A stretch of 64,000 nucleotides of DNA from Bacteroidales bacterium. Its GTDB lineage: Bacteria > Bacteroidota > Bacteroidia > Bacteroidales > UBA932. The notes below the pieces were generated by a model. It was not told the origin of the DNA. It searched no databases and was given only the letters and a program-made list of their open reading frames with translations. Each line of letters begins with the position of its first letter. The stretch's first letter is position 1. This document shows positions 26,248 to 33,502 of the stretch, one piece after another. The position numbers and the translations under genes were made by a program. Location of the stretch: assembly GCA_015060205.1 (NCBI GenBank), contig SUYY01000005.1, positions 1 to 64,000 on the forward strand. Direction: 5' to 3'.

Positions 26248-26587
26248 TCGCCCTCTTTGACCTTATCAAGATCAAAGAAGGCGACCTATCTATTACTCCG
26301 GACCGCCGCAAGACTCTCGTCTTTTTTACAAAAAGCCAAGAGACTTGCTCGTTGAAGGCGGTCCTCCGGGTGCATGGGCGGCGACCTTAGTGCCGTAGTC
26401 GATAGTGCAAGTCGCCGCCCTCGAACGTTAGTACTGCTTAGTGTAGGTCGATAGTCGATATGTGCTGCTAGTGACCCCAGCATTTCAAATGAACGACAGT
26501 GATGAACTTCAATGTCGCTGTTCCTTTCCCTTCGGGAGCCTGCGGCTCCCTCCGGGACCGTCATGGCCGGCCTGACCGGCCATGACG
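26248..26587 (-). ncRNA. cluster of five strong hairpins, candidate structured RNA
   Basis: Hairpins: 26248-26284 (nearly perfect), 26298-26369 (outer GC stem around a 20-bp inner hairpin at 26308-26348), 26376-26420 (10-bp GC stem), 26534-26550 (7 bp) and 26559-26587 (12 bp, CGTCATGGCCGG/CCGGCCATGACG). Four C-A mismatches seen when the plus strand is folded turn into G-U pairs when the minus strand is folded, which argues for a minus-strand transcript. No recognisable promoter was seen upstream on that strand and no T run follows hairpin 1. It could also be a single-stranded DNA structure (origin or transfer site). Confidence 0.45.
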
Positions 26588-26656
26588 AGCGGAGCAGTGG
26601 ACAATATCAATGATAGTGTTAGCGGTCTTGTGCAGATTCTCCTTAAATGCTAACAA

Positions 26657-26872
26657 TTGTTCCAAAAGGCAGTCCAGATCGCCCAACCTCTCGAAGCAGT
26701 CTGCGAAGAGTACGACATCAAAGAAGACTTCGACAACAAGCACGGTGCCCCTAACGCCGCCCCAAAAGTCTTTATGAAGTACTTCTTCGTGAACGCCAAA
26801 ACCGGAGAAAAATCCGGCGAAATGCTCACCCTGGTTACTCTCGACGAAGACGCACCTGTAGAGGACGAGTAA
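26657..26872 (+). CDS. small acidic protein, unknown, possibly truncated
   Basis: A 71-residue frame with a TTG start, directly after an in-frame stop; a true N-terminal part may have been lost. The C-terminal half (FMKYFFVNAKTGEKSGEMLT then an acidic tail) reads like real protein, and a proper plus-strand terminator follows at 26918-26953. I do not recognise the family. The opposite strand is also open here for about 100 residues but lacks such support. Base composition is richer in GC than the neighbouring protease gene. Confidence 0.4.
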   Translation: MFQKAVQIAQPLEAVCEEYDIKEDFDNKHGAPNAAPKVFMKYFFVNAKTGEKSGEMLTLVTLDEDAPVEDE

Positions 26873-26917
26873 TCCATCCACCCCACAGCCAGCCTCCCAG
26901 CTGGCTGCCTAACGAAC

Positions 26918-26953
26918 CCCGCCACCCTGATTCTCAGAGTGGCGGGTGTTTTT
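26918..26953 (+). terminator. intrinsic terminator after the small acidic ORF
   Basis: Stem CCCGCCAC/GTGGCGGG followed by TGTTTTTATT. A second hairpin CAGCCAGC/GCTGGCTG lies just before at 26886-26907. The terminator touches the stop codon of the convergent subtilase gene. Confidence 0.75.
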
Positions 26954-29279
26954 ATTGGTTGTTTACTTCTATATGCTGTCTCACCATTACATTGCTATGA
27001 GGAAAATTGTGAAGTGCAAGACTAGCCATACATTCGTTGTATGCAATATTCCTTTCTTTTGGATCACGAATTGTTATTATTACTGTGGCTTTTGCGGTTT
27101 CGTGTACTCCATCAATCTCTTTTTCGCTGATAGTAGCATCTCTGTACATTGCTCTCATTTTAAGACACCACCTTTTGTTTTGGGTAAGGTAGTTATCCTT
27201 GCTAGTAGGTGTGGCTTGCTCAAGGTTTACATGGTACTTCTTTATTGGTTGATACTTTAGTCCACTTTCAGTCAATGTTCGTTCGCTTCTAACATTGCTT
27301 TTGAATGATTTTTTACCATAAATGGTTTTGACCAATACGTTTTGTGGGTTTATAAGCCTTTCGCTATTTCGTATCCTACCAGCATTTCCAACAGCGTTGA
27401 GTGGAACGTATTGTATTCCATCATACGTTTGTAATAATACTTCTACCTCGCTTTGACAATATTCACTTCCCTCGGTTCCTTTAAGGACAGGGTCGGACAC
27501 AACTGTGACGGTTATTTCTCCATAAAAGTGTCCTTGCTCATCAATCATTGATTGAGGGAAAGGTATATCTTGAATCTGATAATCGTCAGTATCGAAAGTT
27601 GGCTGCCATATCATTGTAAATTCATTAGGGTCATTGTATAGTATTGTGTCAATATCCTGAGGTACTCCATGACCTAATTCTTGTAGCAGGGAGTTGCTGT
27701 CTGTGTTATCAATTCCAGGGTAGTGAGCATTATGTATTAGTAATGCCTTGATTAAAGTTGGGTCAAAGTTTCTATTTAACCTATATGCTAAGTTTGCAGC
27801 TAAGGATGTTATTCGAGGTGTTGAGAAACTTGTTCCCTTTAAGCAATTACTCTGATATCCAAATTCGGACAAGGTGTGAACTCCTTGTATCTCGTTTCCA
27901 CCATAATGCACTAGATCGGGTTTGATTAGGTAGTTTGGCCCAGGACCAAATCTTGAGAAAAATGATCTTTTATGAAGAGGAGCATCGTTTGCTCCATCGT
28001 TTCTATGGGTAACTGAACCAACTACAAGGCTCATTATTGAGTCTGCGCCTTGGCAAATTTTAGTTTTGTTGTAAACTGAAGTGTTCCCGGATGATTTACA
28101 TATGAGCACATTATGCTTCTTCTGTAGTGCATCAATCTCAATGGCAAAGTCAGAGAAGCAAGTGTCGCTGATTTCTATGTCGGAGCCTTGCGATAGATTC
28201 CAGACTTTTATGTGGGGATTGTTTTCTATCGCTGACTTAATATGTTCAATCATCTCAAACTCTGAAATTTTCATAACTGTTGGAACAGTATTCACTATGA
28301 AAGAGGTTATTTTGGCAGGGGCACATCGTGTCGCCTCTATTCCGAGAAGTTCGTCACCATAATTCAATATGCTAGCTACGGCTGTTCCGTGACCTTTTCT
28401 GATGTCTTCATTGTCAAGGTTCGCAGTATTTTGCTCTTCGTTAATCCATTCTGTGAGATGTGGGATATTGGCAACACCGGAGTCTAAGATTCCTATTTCA
28501 GGATACGTATCGTCTATATTTGGTCGCTTTACTTCTATATCTGTGTTGAAAGGCTCTGGTGATGTGGTAATTTCAAAATATGGCATTTTTCTAACCGATA
28601 AAACAGAATCCATGGTGCTTAATGCTATTCTGTTTTCATCTGTCAATGAGTTGATATAGTACAATCTTGACTCGTTGGAAAAAGATGTGGTTTTAATGTC
28701 TATTCCTAGCTTTTGGCATTGGGTTAAAAAGAGTTCTCTAGACCATTCGTTTAGTCGATGGTCTAAATAATCTATTAGCTTAACTTTTACGCATTCGTTC
28801 TCAATTCCATCTTCTACTTGGGTGGAAAATAGACTGAGGCCGGTTATTGATGCGATACCGATTCGTTTATCTTTTGATAACTTGTTGAGGTTATTCTCTT
28901 GAACGTTTCTCGATATGGTGTTAAGGTCGGTGCTGTTGTCTATCTTTATAATAAGCTCCCTTGGGTCAGTTGCGCCAATAATGTTTCTTTTGCGTCTAGT
29001 AGTGAATACTGAACGCGCATTGCCACGATAAGATTTTGCAGTGGCATCTTCATGTAAGGTCGCCTTTACAATTACAGGTAATCCTTCGACTTGCTTGCGA
29101 GTTCTTTCGGCAAAGATGTTTCCAACTTCTGTTAGGGTGACTCTCATAGTTTGGGCGTTTTGACGAATATTTCCCTCGCTGTACCATTTGGGCAGTCTGT
29201 CTCCACCTCCTCCTTCTTTGTGGAAAATATCCTGCACTCCTCGTGTTTCAACTAACTGAATAGGTAAATTTCTTTCCAT
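26952..29279 (-). CDS. S8 subtilisin-like serine protease, island cargo
   Basis: A 775-residue protein without signal peptide, so cytoplasmic. The first 240 residues are a non-catalytic region; the S8 domain follows with a complete triad: Asp266 (GILDSGVANIPH), His297 (KGHGTAVASIL), Ser484 (LKGTSFSTPR) and the oxyanion Asn in SSGNTS. About 250 residues after the protease domain are beta-rich and unassigned. The gene begins 18 bp after the AAA+ ATPase gene and must be co-transcribed. S8 protease plus AAA+ ATPase pairs recur in bacterial mobile elements and are thought to be defence or stress modules in which the ATPase controls or feeds the protease. Target and trigger are unknown. Confidence 0.9.
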   Translation of the reverse strand: MERNLPIQLVETRGVQDIFHKEGGGGDRLPKWYSEGNIRQNAQTMRVTLTEVGNIFAERTRKQVEGLPVIVKATLHEDATAKSYRGNARSVFTTRRKRNIIGATDPRELIIKIDNSTDLNTISRNVQENNLNKLSKDKRIGIASITGLSLFSTQVEDGIENECVKVKLIDYLDHRLNEWSRELFLTQCQKLGIDIKTTSFSNESRLYYINSLTDENRIALSTMDSVLSVRKMPYFEITTSPEPFNTDIEVKRPNIDDTYPEIGILDSGVANIPHLTEWINEEQNTANLDNEDIRKGHGTAVASILNYGDELLGIEATRCAPAKITSFIVNTVPTVMKISEFEMIEHIKSAIENNPHIKVWNLSQGSDIEISDTCFSDFAIEIDALQKKHNVLICKSSGNTSVYNKTKICQGADSIMSLVVGSVTHRNDGANDAPLHKRSFFSRFGPGPNYLIKPDLVHYGGNEIQGVHTLSEFGYQSNCLKGTSFSTPRITSLAANLAYRLNRNFDPTLIKALLIHNAHYPGIDNTDSNSLLQELGHGVPQDIDTILYNDPNEFTMIWQPTFDTDDYQIQDIPFPQSMIDEQGHFYGEITVTVVSDPVLKGTEGSEYCQSEVEVLLQTYDGIQYVPLNAVGNAGRIRNSERLINPQNVLVKTIYGKKSFKSNVRSERTLTESGLKYQPIKKYHVNLEQATPTSKDNYLTQNKRWCLKMRAMYRDATISEKEIDGVHETAKATVIITIRDPKERNIAYNECMASLALHNFPHSNVMVRQHIEVNNQ

Positions 29280-29296
29280 ATGTTAAATCTCCTATG

Positions 29297-30382
29297 TTAT
29301 TTCGATGAAAGGTATGTCTTGATTTTTCTAAGACTTATACCTGTAAGTTTGTTAATTGTTGTTTGTGTGAGACCGTGATTGCTTAAAAAACGAACATAGT
29401 CTTCTTCAGTCTGTTCTTTACTTGTGGTTTCGTATGCTCCAGTAAGAAGCTTGTGGAACGATATTGTCTGTTCGCCATCTAAAACGCTCTTGACTTTTGC
29501 TCTGTCAAAGATGTTCTTGATATCAGAAGGTGACAATCCATCAAGCGTTTTTGCCAAACTTCTCTTCTGCTCTTCTGTCATATCTGAGGTGAATGGCGCC
29601 GTGAAAACGTCATTCATCTCCATGATTGCCTCTTGAGATGGTAAGCCTACTTCAATTGTCTGTACGAATCTTCGCCATACTGCAGGATCTAACATCTCTT
29701 GATGATTGGTGGCAGCTAACAAAACGCAGCTTGATGGCATGGAGTCAATATTCTGTAATAGGGTGTTGATCACTCTTTTCAGTTCACCTAATTCGTGCTG
29801 GTCGTCTCTGGCTTTTGCTATAGCGTCAAATTCATCAAGGAAAAGGATGCAAGGAACACTTTGAGCATAGTCAAAAATCTTCCTTATATTTTTAGCCGTG
29901 CTACCCAAAAGTGAAGATACAATACCGTCTAGACGGGCAACTATGAGTGGTAATCCTGTTTTCTCGCTTATGTAATGAGCAATGCTTGTCTTTCCACAGC
30001 CAGGTTGTCCATAAAGGAGGAGAGTTTTTTTTATTTCAACGCCAGCCAGTTCAAGGGCAGAACTGTGTTTGATGATGTCAATAAACTCAGAAACTTGCTT
30101 CTCAACAACAGGACTCAATATGATTGGCTGTTTCTCTCCGTCTGCTGGGATTACTTCAACTATTTGGAGACGGCTGTCTGCGTCTAAAGGGATTACACGC
30201 ATTGCATCGGCAACAGCTTGACTCTGTGGTATGCTAGAGTCGATCAATTGACGAATACATTTGGCTAGTGGTATTTCATTCTCCTTTTGCAGCCTATCAG
30301 CAAGCTTAGCTGAATATGTCAAAATTTTGCGTTTGTCATTTGCTAAGCCTCCTTCAATAATGCGAAGTACTTCTGTGTTCAT
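29297..30382 (-). CDS. AAA+ ATPase paired with subtilase
   Basis: A 361-residue ATPase of the FtsH/spastin-like classical AAA group. An N-terminal helical region (residues 1-80) precedes Walker A GQPGCGKT (125-132), pore-loop-like ARLDGIVSSLLGS, Walker B CILFLDEFDA, an arginine-finger-region RRFVQTIEV and a C-terminal helical lid. The last 40 residues (NHGLTQTTINKLTGISLRKIKTYLSSK region) look like a small helix-turn-helix. The frame opens at 30472, but the -7 element at 30430-30437 puts the transcript start inside that extension, so ATG 30382 was chosen. It precedes the protease by 18 bp. The combination suggests sensing or remodelling by the ATPase and cleavage by the protease. Confidence 0.88.
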   Translation of the reverse strand: MNTEVLRIIEGGLANDKRKILTYSAKLADRLQKENEIPLAKCIRQLIDSSIPQSQAVADAMRVIPLDADSRLQIVEVIPADGEKQPIILSPVVEKQVSEFIDIIKHSSALELAGVEIKKTLLLYGQPGCGKTSIAHYISEKTGLPLIVARLDGIVSSLLGSTAKNIRKIFDYAQSVPCILFLDEFDAIAKARDDQHELGELKRVINTLLQNIDSMPSSCVLLAATNHQEMLDPAVWRRFVQTIEVGLPSQEAIMEMNDVFTAPFTSDMTEEQKRSLAKTLDGLSPSDIKNIFDRAKVKSVLDGEQTISFHKLLTGAYETTSKEQTEEDYVRFLSNHGLTQTTINKLTGISLRKIKTYLSSK

Positions 30383-30429
30383 AACCTTTGAGTATATCTT
30401 TGTTTGTATGTTTGTTTCTTTCTTTCCTG

Positions 30430-30528
30430 CAAAGGTATGAAAAATATCATAAGTTGTTCCAAAATCTCTCATTTTTGAACTAAAAATAATGAAGATTGTT
30501 CTAAAACTTGTGTTTTTTGTTCTGATTT
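30430..30528 (-). promoter_or_regulatory. promoter of ATPase-protease unit with repeated GTTC motifs
   Basis: The minus-strand -7 element TACCTTTG is at 30437-30430 with TTTG 22 bp upstream at 30463-30460. A motif GTTCnAAAA-like occurs at 30456-30465, 30498-30507 and (weaker) 30519-30528 on the plus strand and at 30480-30471 on the minus strand. The same-strand copies are 42 and 21 bp apart, that is four and two helical turns, and the first covers the -33 element. This looks like an operator; the ATPase C-terminal helix-turn-helix could be the binder. Confidence 0.5.
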
Positions 30529-30591
30529 TGCTGTGCTTGTGCTTGAATGGGTGTTGTTTTGGTTCTTTCTACCCTCCTTTGGCACACTCGA

Positions 30592-30652
30592 CATTCTTGG
30601 CACTCTTCCCACCAACCCCACCCAAGAATGCCAACAATGCCAAGAATGCCAC
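30592..30652. repeat. short irregular TTGGCATTCTTGG-type repeats
   Basis: On the minus strand the sequence repeats GGCATT(C/G)TTGG units three times, with an inverted copy (CATTCTTGGCA) at the left. Low-complexity stretches like this often border DUF3987/VirE genes in Bacteroidales. It is not a CRISPR array. Confidence 0.4.
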
Positions 30653-30670
30653 TAACATATACACATAACA

Positions 30671-31064
30671 CTACCTGAACCTCTTCTCATAAAACCCATA
30701 ACTGACCTTCTTGAAATAACTCGTCGCAAGCCCAGCAAACGCATCCCTGCCGCAATTCTTCTGATCAGACAACGAATTGAACCAATCCGAATACGCCGCC
30801 TTCGCCTCCGGAGAAAACCGCAACACATTCGGCTTCCCCTCATAGGGGATAGCCAGGATCCTCTCAATAATCTCCTCCCACGATTCCCGCACACTATCAT
30901 CGATCTCATTCTCCTTCAACTTCGGATACGGACCTTATCTGGAAAAGCAAAAATCCACCTGTCCATAAACCCATTCTGCACCTTACCCTTCGCAAACGAC
31001 TTCAGAATATCAGGCTGAACACCACCGAAAATGCTGATACAAGTATTATCAATCTTCACAGGAT
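30671..31064 (-). pseudogene. DUF3987 (primase/helicase-like) fragment, frameshifted
   Basis: Starting at the right repeat, the minus strand encodes CISIFGGVQPDILKSF and FMDRWIFAFPDKV, clear DUF3987 sequence, then meets a stop after a frameshift near 30925. The continuation in the next frame (RESWEEIIERILAI, VLRFSPEAKAAYSDWF) belongs to the same family and ends early at 30671. A single lost base just after PDKVR explains the shift. The N-terminal two thirds, with the helicase core, are absent because the island ends here. DUF3987 genes belong to small Bacteroidales mobile clusters. Confidence 0.85.
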
Positions 31065-31134
31065 CCGGTGACACCACTCAAAACCCCTCTCAGTGCATTC
31101 TGAGAGGGGTTTGTTCGTGAAATGGTACTACATT
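31065..31134 (+). repeat. attR-like direct repeat (70 bp)
   Basis: Right copy of the repeat at 22356-22425, two mismatches. It carries the last 12 bases of the tRNA-Phe gene (CCGGTGACACCA) and a complete copy of its terminator hairpin at 31081-31112. Confidence 0.9.
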
Positions 31135-31354
31135 TTGTTGTTCTCTCTCATTTTGGTACTACAGATGGCTCTGGCTGACAATAGTCTTCGTGACCGCCCT
31201 CACATTGCTTGTACTCCTTGTTCCGGGAATGCAGTCGCTCTTCAGACTTGCCCCTATGACATCCGGACAGTGGTGGACAGTAATCGGACTTTCGTTCGGC
31301 GTGCTCGCCTTGAGCGAATTGTTCAAAATCTTTACACGGAATAAGGAGATGTAG
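31121..31354 (+). pseudogene. 3' end of a P-type cation ATPase gene
   Basis: From about 31154 the plus strand reads FVTALTLLVLLVPGMQSLFR, then APMTSGQWWTVIGLSFG and LALSELFKIFTR before a TAG at 31352. This is the C-terminal membrane end of a calcium-type P-type ATPase. All upstream domains (A, P and N domains) are absent, and the frame is closed by a TGA inside the repeat. The piece begins right after the island boundary, at a second GGTACTAC sequence, so the gene was cut by a rearrangement at the island edge. It cannot be functional. Confidence 0.75.
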
Positions 31355-31487
31355 GGAATACATCATCACATTTATGCAAAAGGTCGCAATGTGACTCCAT
31401 TCAACCTGAAAGGAGAGATATTTGTATGTAAAGGAAGCATAAATTGCAAGACGACATTAAAGATAACTTCTGAACCCGGAGCAGACT

Positions 31488-32303
31488 ATGCCGCTTCTTA
31501 CATTGAATGAACTGGAAAAGGCCTCGCCTTTGTTTCGCGGAAAATCAGGAAATGATTTCTGCAAGATGCTGATGCGTATGCTGTCAATTGATAAGGTCAA
31601 TGATCTTTATGACAGAAACGCATGTTGCAGCGGACCTGATTTTGCTGAAGCGATTCTTGACGATATCGGAGTTGAGTATGAAGTGCTGAACAAAAACATA
31701 CTGAATAAACTTCCTGACGGGCCTTTCATAACTATAAGCAATCATCCTTATGGTCATATTGATGGCGTAATCCTGGTGGACATGCTTGGACATATCAGAC
31801 CGGACTTCAAGGTTATGGTGAACAAATTCCTGGGCAGAATAGCGGCCTTAAAGGATAATTTCATATGTGTGACACCTGTCGGGACTGAACGTACAAGTCC
31901 GACAAAGGACAGTATTCAAGGGATTAAGGATTCTGTCGCACACATACGGAATGGAGGAGTCTTGGGCTTGTTCCCTTCAGGAGCGGTATCCGACCTGAGC
32001 CTGAAGGACAGATGCATCAGGGACAGGGAATGGCAGGAACCTGTAATAAGGCTCATAAAGAAACTGAATGTGCCGGTTGTCCCGATTCATTTTCTCGACA
32101 GGAACTCTGACTTCTACTATTCTCTAGGGTTGCTGGACTGGAGAATCAGACTGCTGAGACTCCCGGCGGAGGTTTTCAACAAAAGGAGAAGTCAGACGAG
32201 AATAGCACTCGGAGAAATCATTTTGCCGGAGCAGATGCAGGAATATGACGATATCCATACGTTAAGGGATTTTTTAAGGAATAAGGTTTATAATCAATAT
32301 TGA
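31488..32303 (+). CDS. PlsC-like acyltransferase
   Basis: A 271-residue acyltransferase. The catalytic NHPYGHIDG (NHx4D box) is near residue 83, followed by a substrate-binding LFPSGAVSDL segment near residue 160 (in place of FPEGTRS) and a VPVVPIHF motif near 203. It lacks a clear membrane helix. It resembles the hemolysin/OlsB-GlsB-type branch, which acylates amino-acid lipids, more than canonical PlsC. It is followed at 1 bp by a CDP-alcohol phosphatidyltransferase and then a GtrA-like protein, so the unit probably makes or modifies a membrane lipid. Confidence 0.85.
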   Translation: MPLLTLNELEKASPLFRGKSGNDFCKMLMRMLSIDKVNDLYDRNACCSGPDFAEAILDDIGVEYEVLNKNILNKLPDGPFITISNHPYGHIDGVILVDMLGHIRPDFKVMVNKFLGRIAALKDNFICVTPVGTERTSPTKDSIQGIKDSVAHIRNGGVLGLFPSGAVSDLSLKDRCIRDREWQEPVIRLIKKLNVPVVPIHFLDRNSDFYYSLGLLDWRIRLLRLPAEVFNKRRSQTRIALGEIILPEQMQEYDDIHTLRDFLRNKVYNQY

Positions 32304-32304
32304 C

Positions 32305-33012
32305 ATGGAACAGAACAAGGCAGATGCAGTAAGGATACAGACTTCGGTCCTTAATGCTCTCGAAAAGAAAGTGCTGGTATATCTGGCAGAACGTCAGCCA
32401 AGATGGATGACATCCGACATTCTTACATATATAGGAGTGTTTGGAGCGGTGGTGATTGCGGCAGGATATGTCTTGTCGGCCTGGAACATCAATTTTCTGT
32501 GGCTCAGTTCACTGGGATTCATAATCAACTGGTATGGAGATTCTCTGGACGGGACTCTGGCCAGGGTCAGGAAGACGCAGCGTCCGATTTACGGATATTA
32601 TCTGGACCACACGATTGATGCGATCAATGAGGTGATGATCTTTGTCGGGGTGGGCCTGTCCGGACTGATGCATCTGGAAATATCTCTGCTGGCACTGGTG
32701 ATGTATCTTCTGATGACCATCAACGTGAGTATCAACGCACATCTGAAAAAGGAATTCAAACTGACATATGCCAGTCTTGGACCAACTGAGTTCAGGATCA
32801 TAATGATAATCATCAACACGTTGTTTGTCACTGTCGCTCCTTTGAGGGAATTTTCCTGCGGCTTTCATATATGTGGTCACCAACTGGCTTTCAGTGCTCT
32901 TGACCTCATTGGTATAGCGATAATCATCATATTGGCTCTTATGCACCTTACGACTGTCCATAAAGACATAAAGGGCTATGCGGAAATGGATCCTATGCCG
33001 GAAATGGATTAG
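32305..33012 (+). CDS. CDP-alcohol phosphatidyltransferase family protein
   Basis: A 235-residue membrane protein with about six hydrophobic segments. The signature D(x2)DG(x2)AR(x8-9)G(x3)D(x3)D is complete: DSLDGTLARVRK then GYYLDHTID near residues 74-100. It transfers a phosphatidyl group from a CDP-lipid to an alcohol; the alcohol is not predictable. It starts 1 bp after the acyltransferase stop and is followed 3 bp later by the GtrA-like gene. Confidence 0.9.
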   Translation: MEQNKADAVRIQTSVLNALEKKVLVYLAERQPRWMTSDILTYIGVFGAVVIAAGYVLSAWNINFLWLSSLGFIINWYGDSLDGTLARVRKTQRPIYGYYLDHTIDAINEVMIFVGVGLSGLMHLEISLLALVMYLLMTINVSINAHLKKEFKLTYASLGPTEFRIIMIIINTLFVTVAPLREFSCGFHICGHQLAFSALDLIGIAIIIILALMHLTTVHKDIKGYAEMDPMPEMD

Positions 33013-33015
33013 CGG

Positions 33016-33450
33016 ATGGCGAAATTTCTGATACGGTACGTCAAGTTTGCAGGCACAAGCGTAGTCGGCTCTGTAGTCGATACGCTTGTGCTTTGGTTGT
33101 TGTCCGATCTGGTCTTCAGCAATGGATATTGGGGTGAATATATCATATCTCCATTGGTCTCGTTCCAATGCGCTGTCGCTGTCAATTATATCATTTCATA
33201 TTTCTATGTATGGAAAGACAGAACCTGGAAACGGCCGGATGCTTCGGTACGACGATTCTTCAAATTGTACGGAGCATATAACCTTTCCAATTCGGCAGTG
33301 TTCCTGTTCAGACTGGGAGTGCTTCTGCTGATAGAAAGATTCACCGGCTGGGATGTCGTCATCTGCAACCTCGCGGCCATGTGCTTCTCAGGTATACTCA
33401 ACTTTGCAATCAACAATCTGCTGATATTCAAAAAGAAAAACAAAGCATGA
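33016..33450 (+). CDS. GtrA-like membrane protein
   Basis: A 144-residue protein with four membrane helices, starting with RYVKFAGTSVVGSVVDTLVL, typical of GtrA family proteins that move or help flip polyprenyl-linked sugars. It is the last gene of the acyltransferase, CDP-alcohol transferase, GtrA unit. The link to a lipid-linked sugar is inferred from family and context. Confidence 0.88.
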   Translation: MAKFLIRYVKFAGTSVVGSVVDTLVLWLLSDLVFSNGYWGEYIISPLVSFQCAVAVNYIISYFYVWKDRTWKRPDASVRRFFKLYGAYNLSNSAVFLFRLGVLLLIERFTGWDVVICNLAAMCFSGILNFAINNLLIFKKKNKA

Positions 33451-33502
33451 CGGATATGCTTCGGATTTATTGCTTATATTTGCCGTATCAGCGGACTGAA
33501 TC

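Larger units (their letters stand above)
22356..31134. mobile_element. tRNA-Phe genomic island, about 8.8 kb, no integrase
   Basis: The element is bounded by the two 70-bp repeats. Its interior is visibly more AT-rich in places than the flanking chromosome, with different codon use. Genes inside: small membrane lipoprotein, amidase, two exported proteins, a small acidic ORF, S8 subtilase, AAA+ ATPase and a broken DUF3987 gene. No tyrosine or serine recombinase, relaxase or conjugation gene is present, so the element is either a remnant or is mobilised in trans. The DUF3987 fragment and amidase are pieces commonly found in small Bacteroidales mobile clusters. Confidence 0.85.

Noticed and set aside
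23707..26650. Retron or reverse-transcriptase system to explain the structured regions
   Set aside because: No reverse transcriptase motif (YxDD) was found in any frame of the island.
26561..26881. A 106-residue minus-strand frame opposite the small acidic ORF
   Set aside because: It has no terminator or start signals and runs into the hairpin block; the plus-strand frame has a proper terminator. Not excluded completely.
30592..30652. Possible CRISPR-like repeats
   Set aside because: Units are about 10 bp, irregular and without spacers; no cas gene is present.
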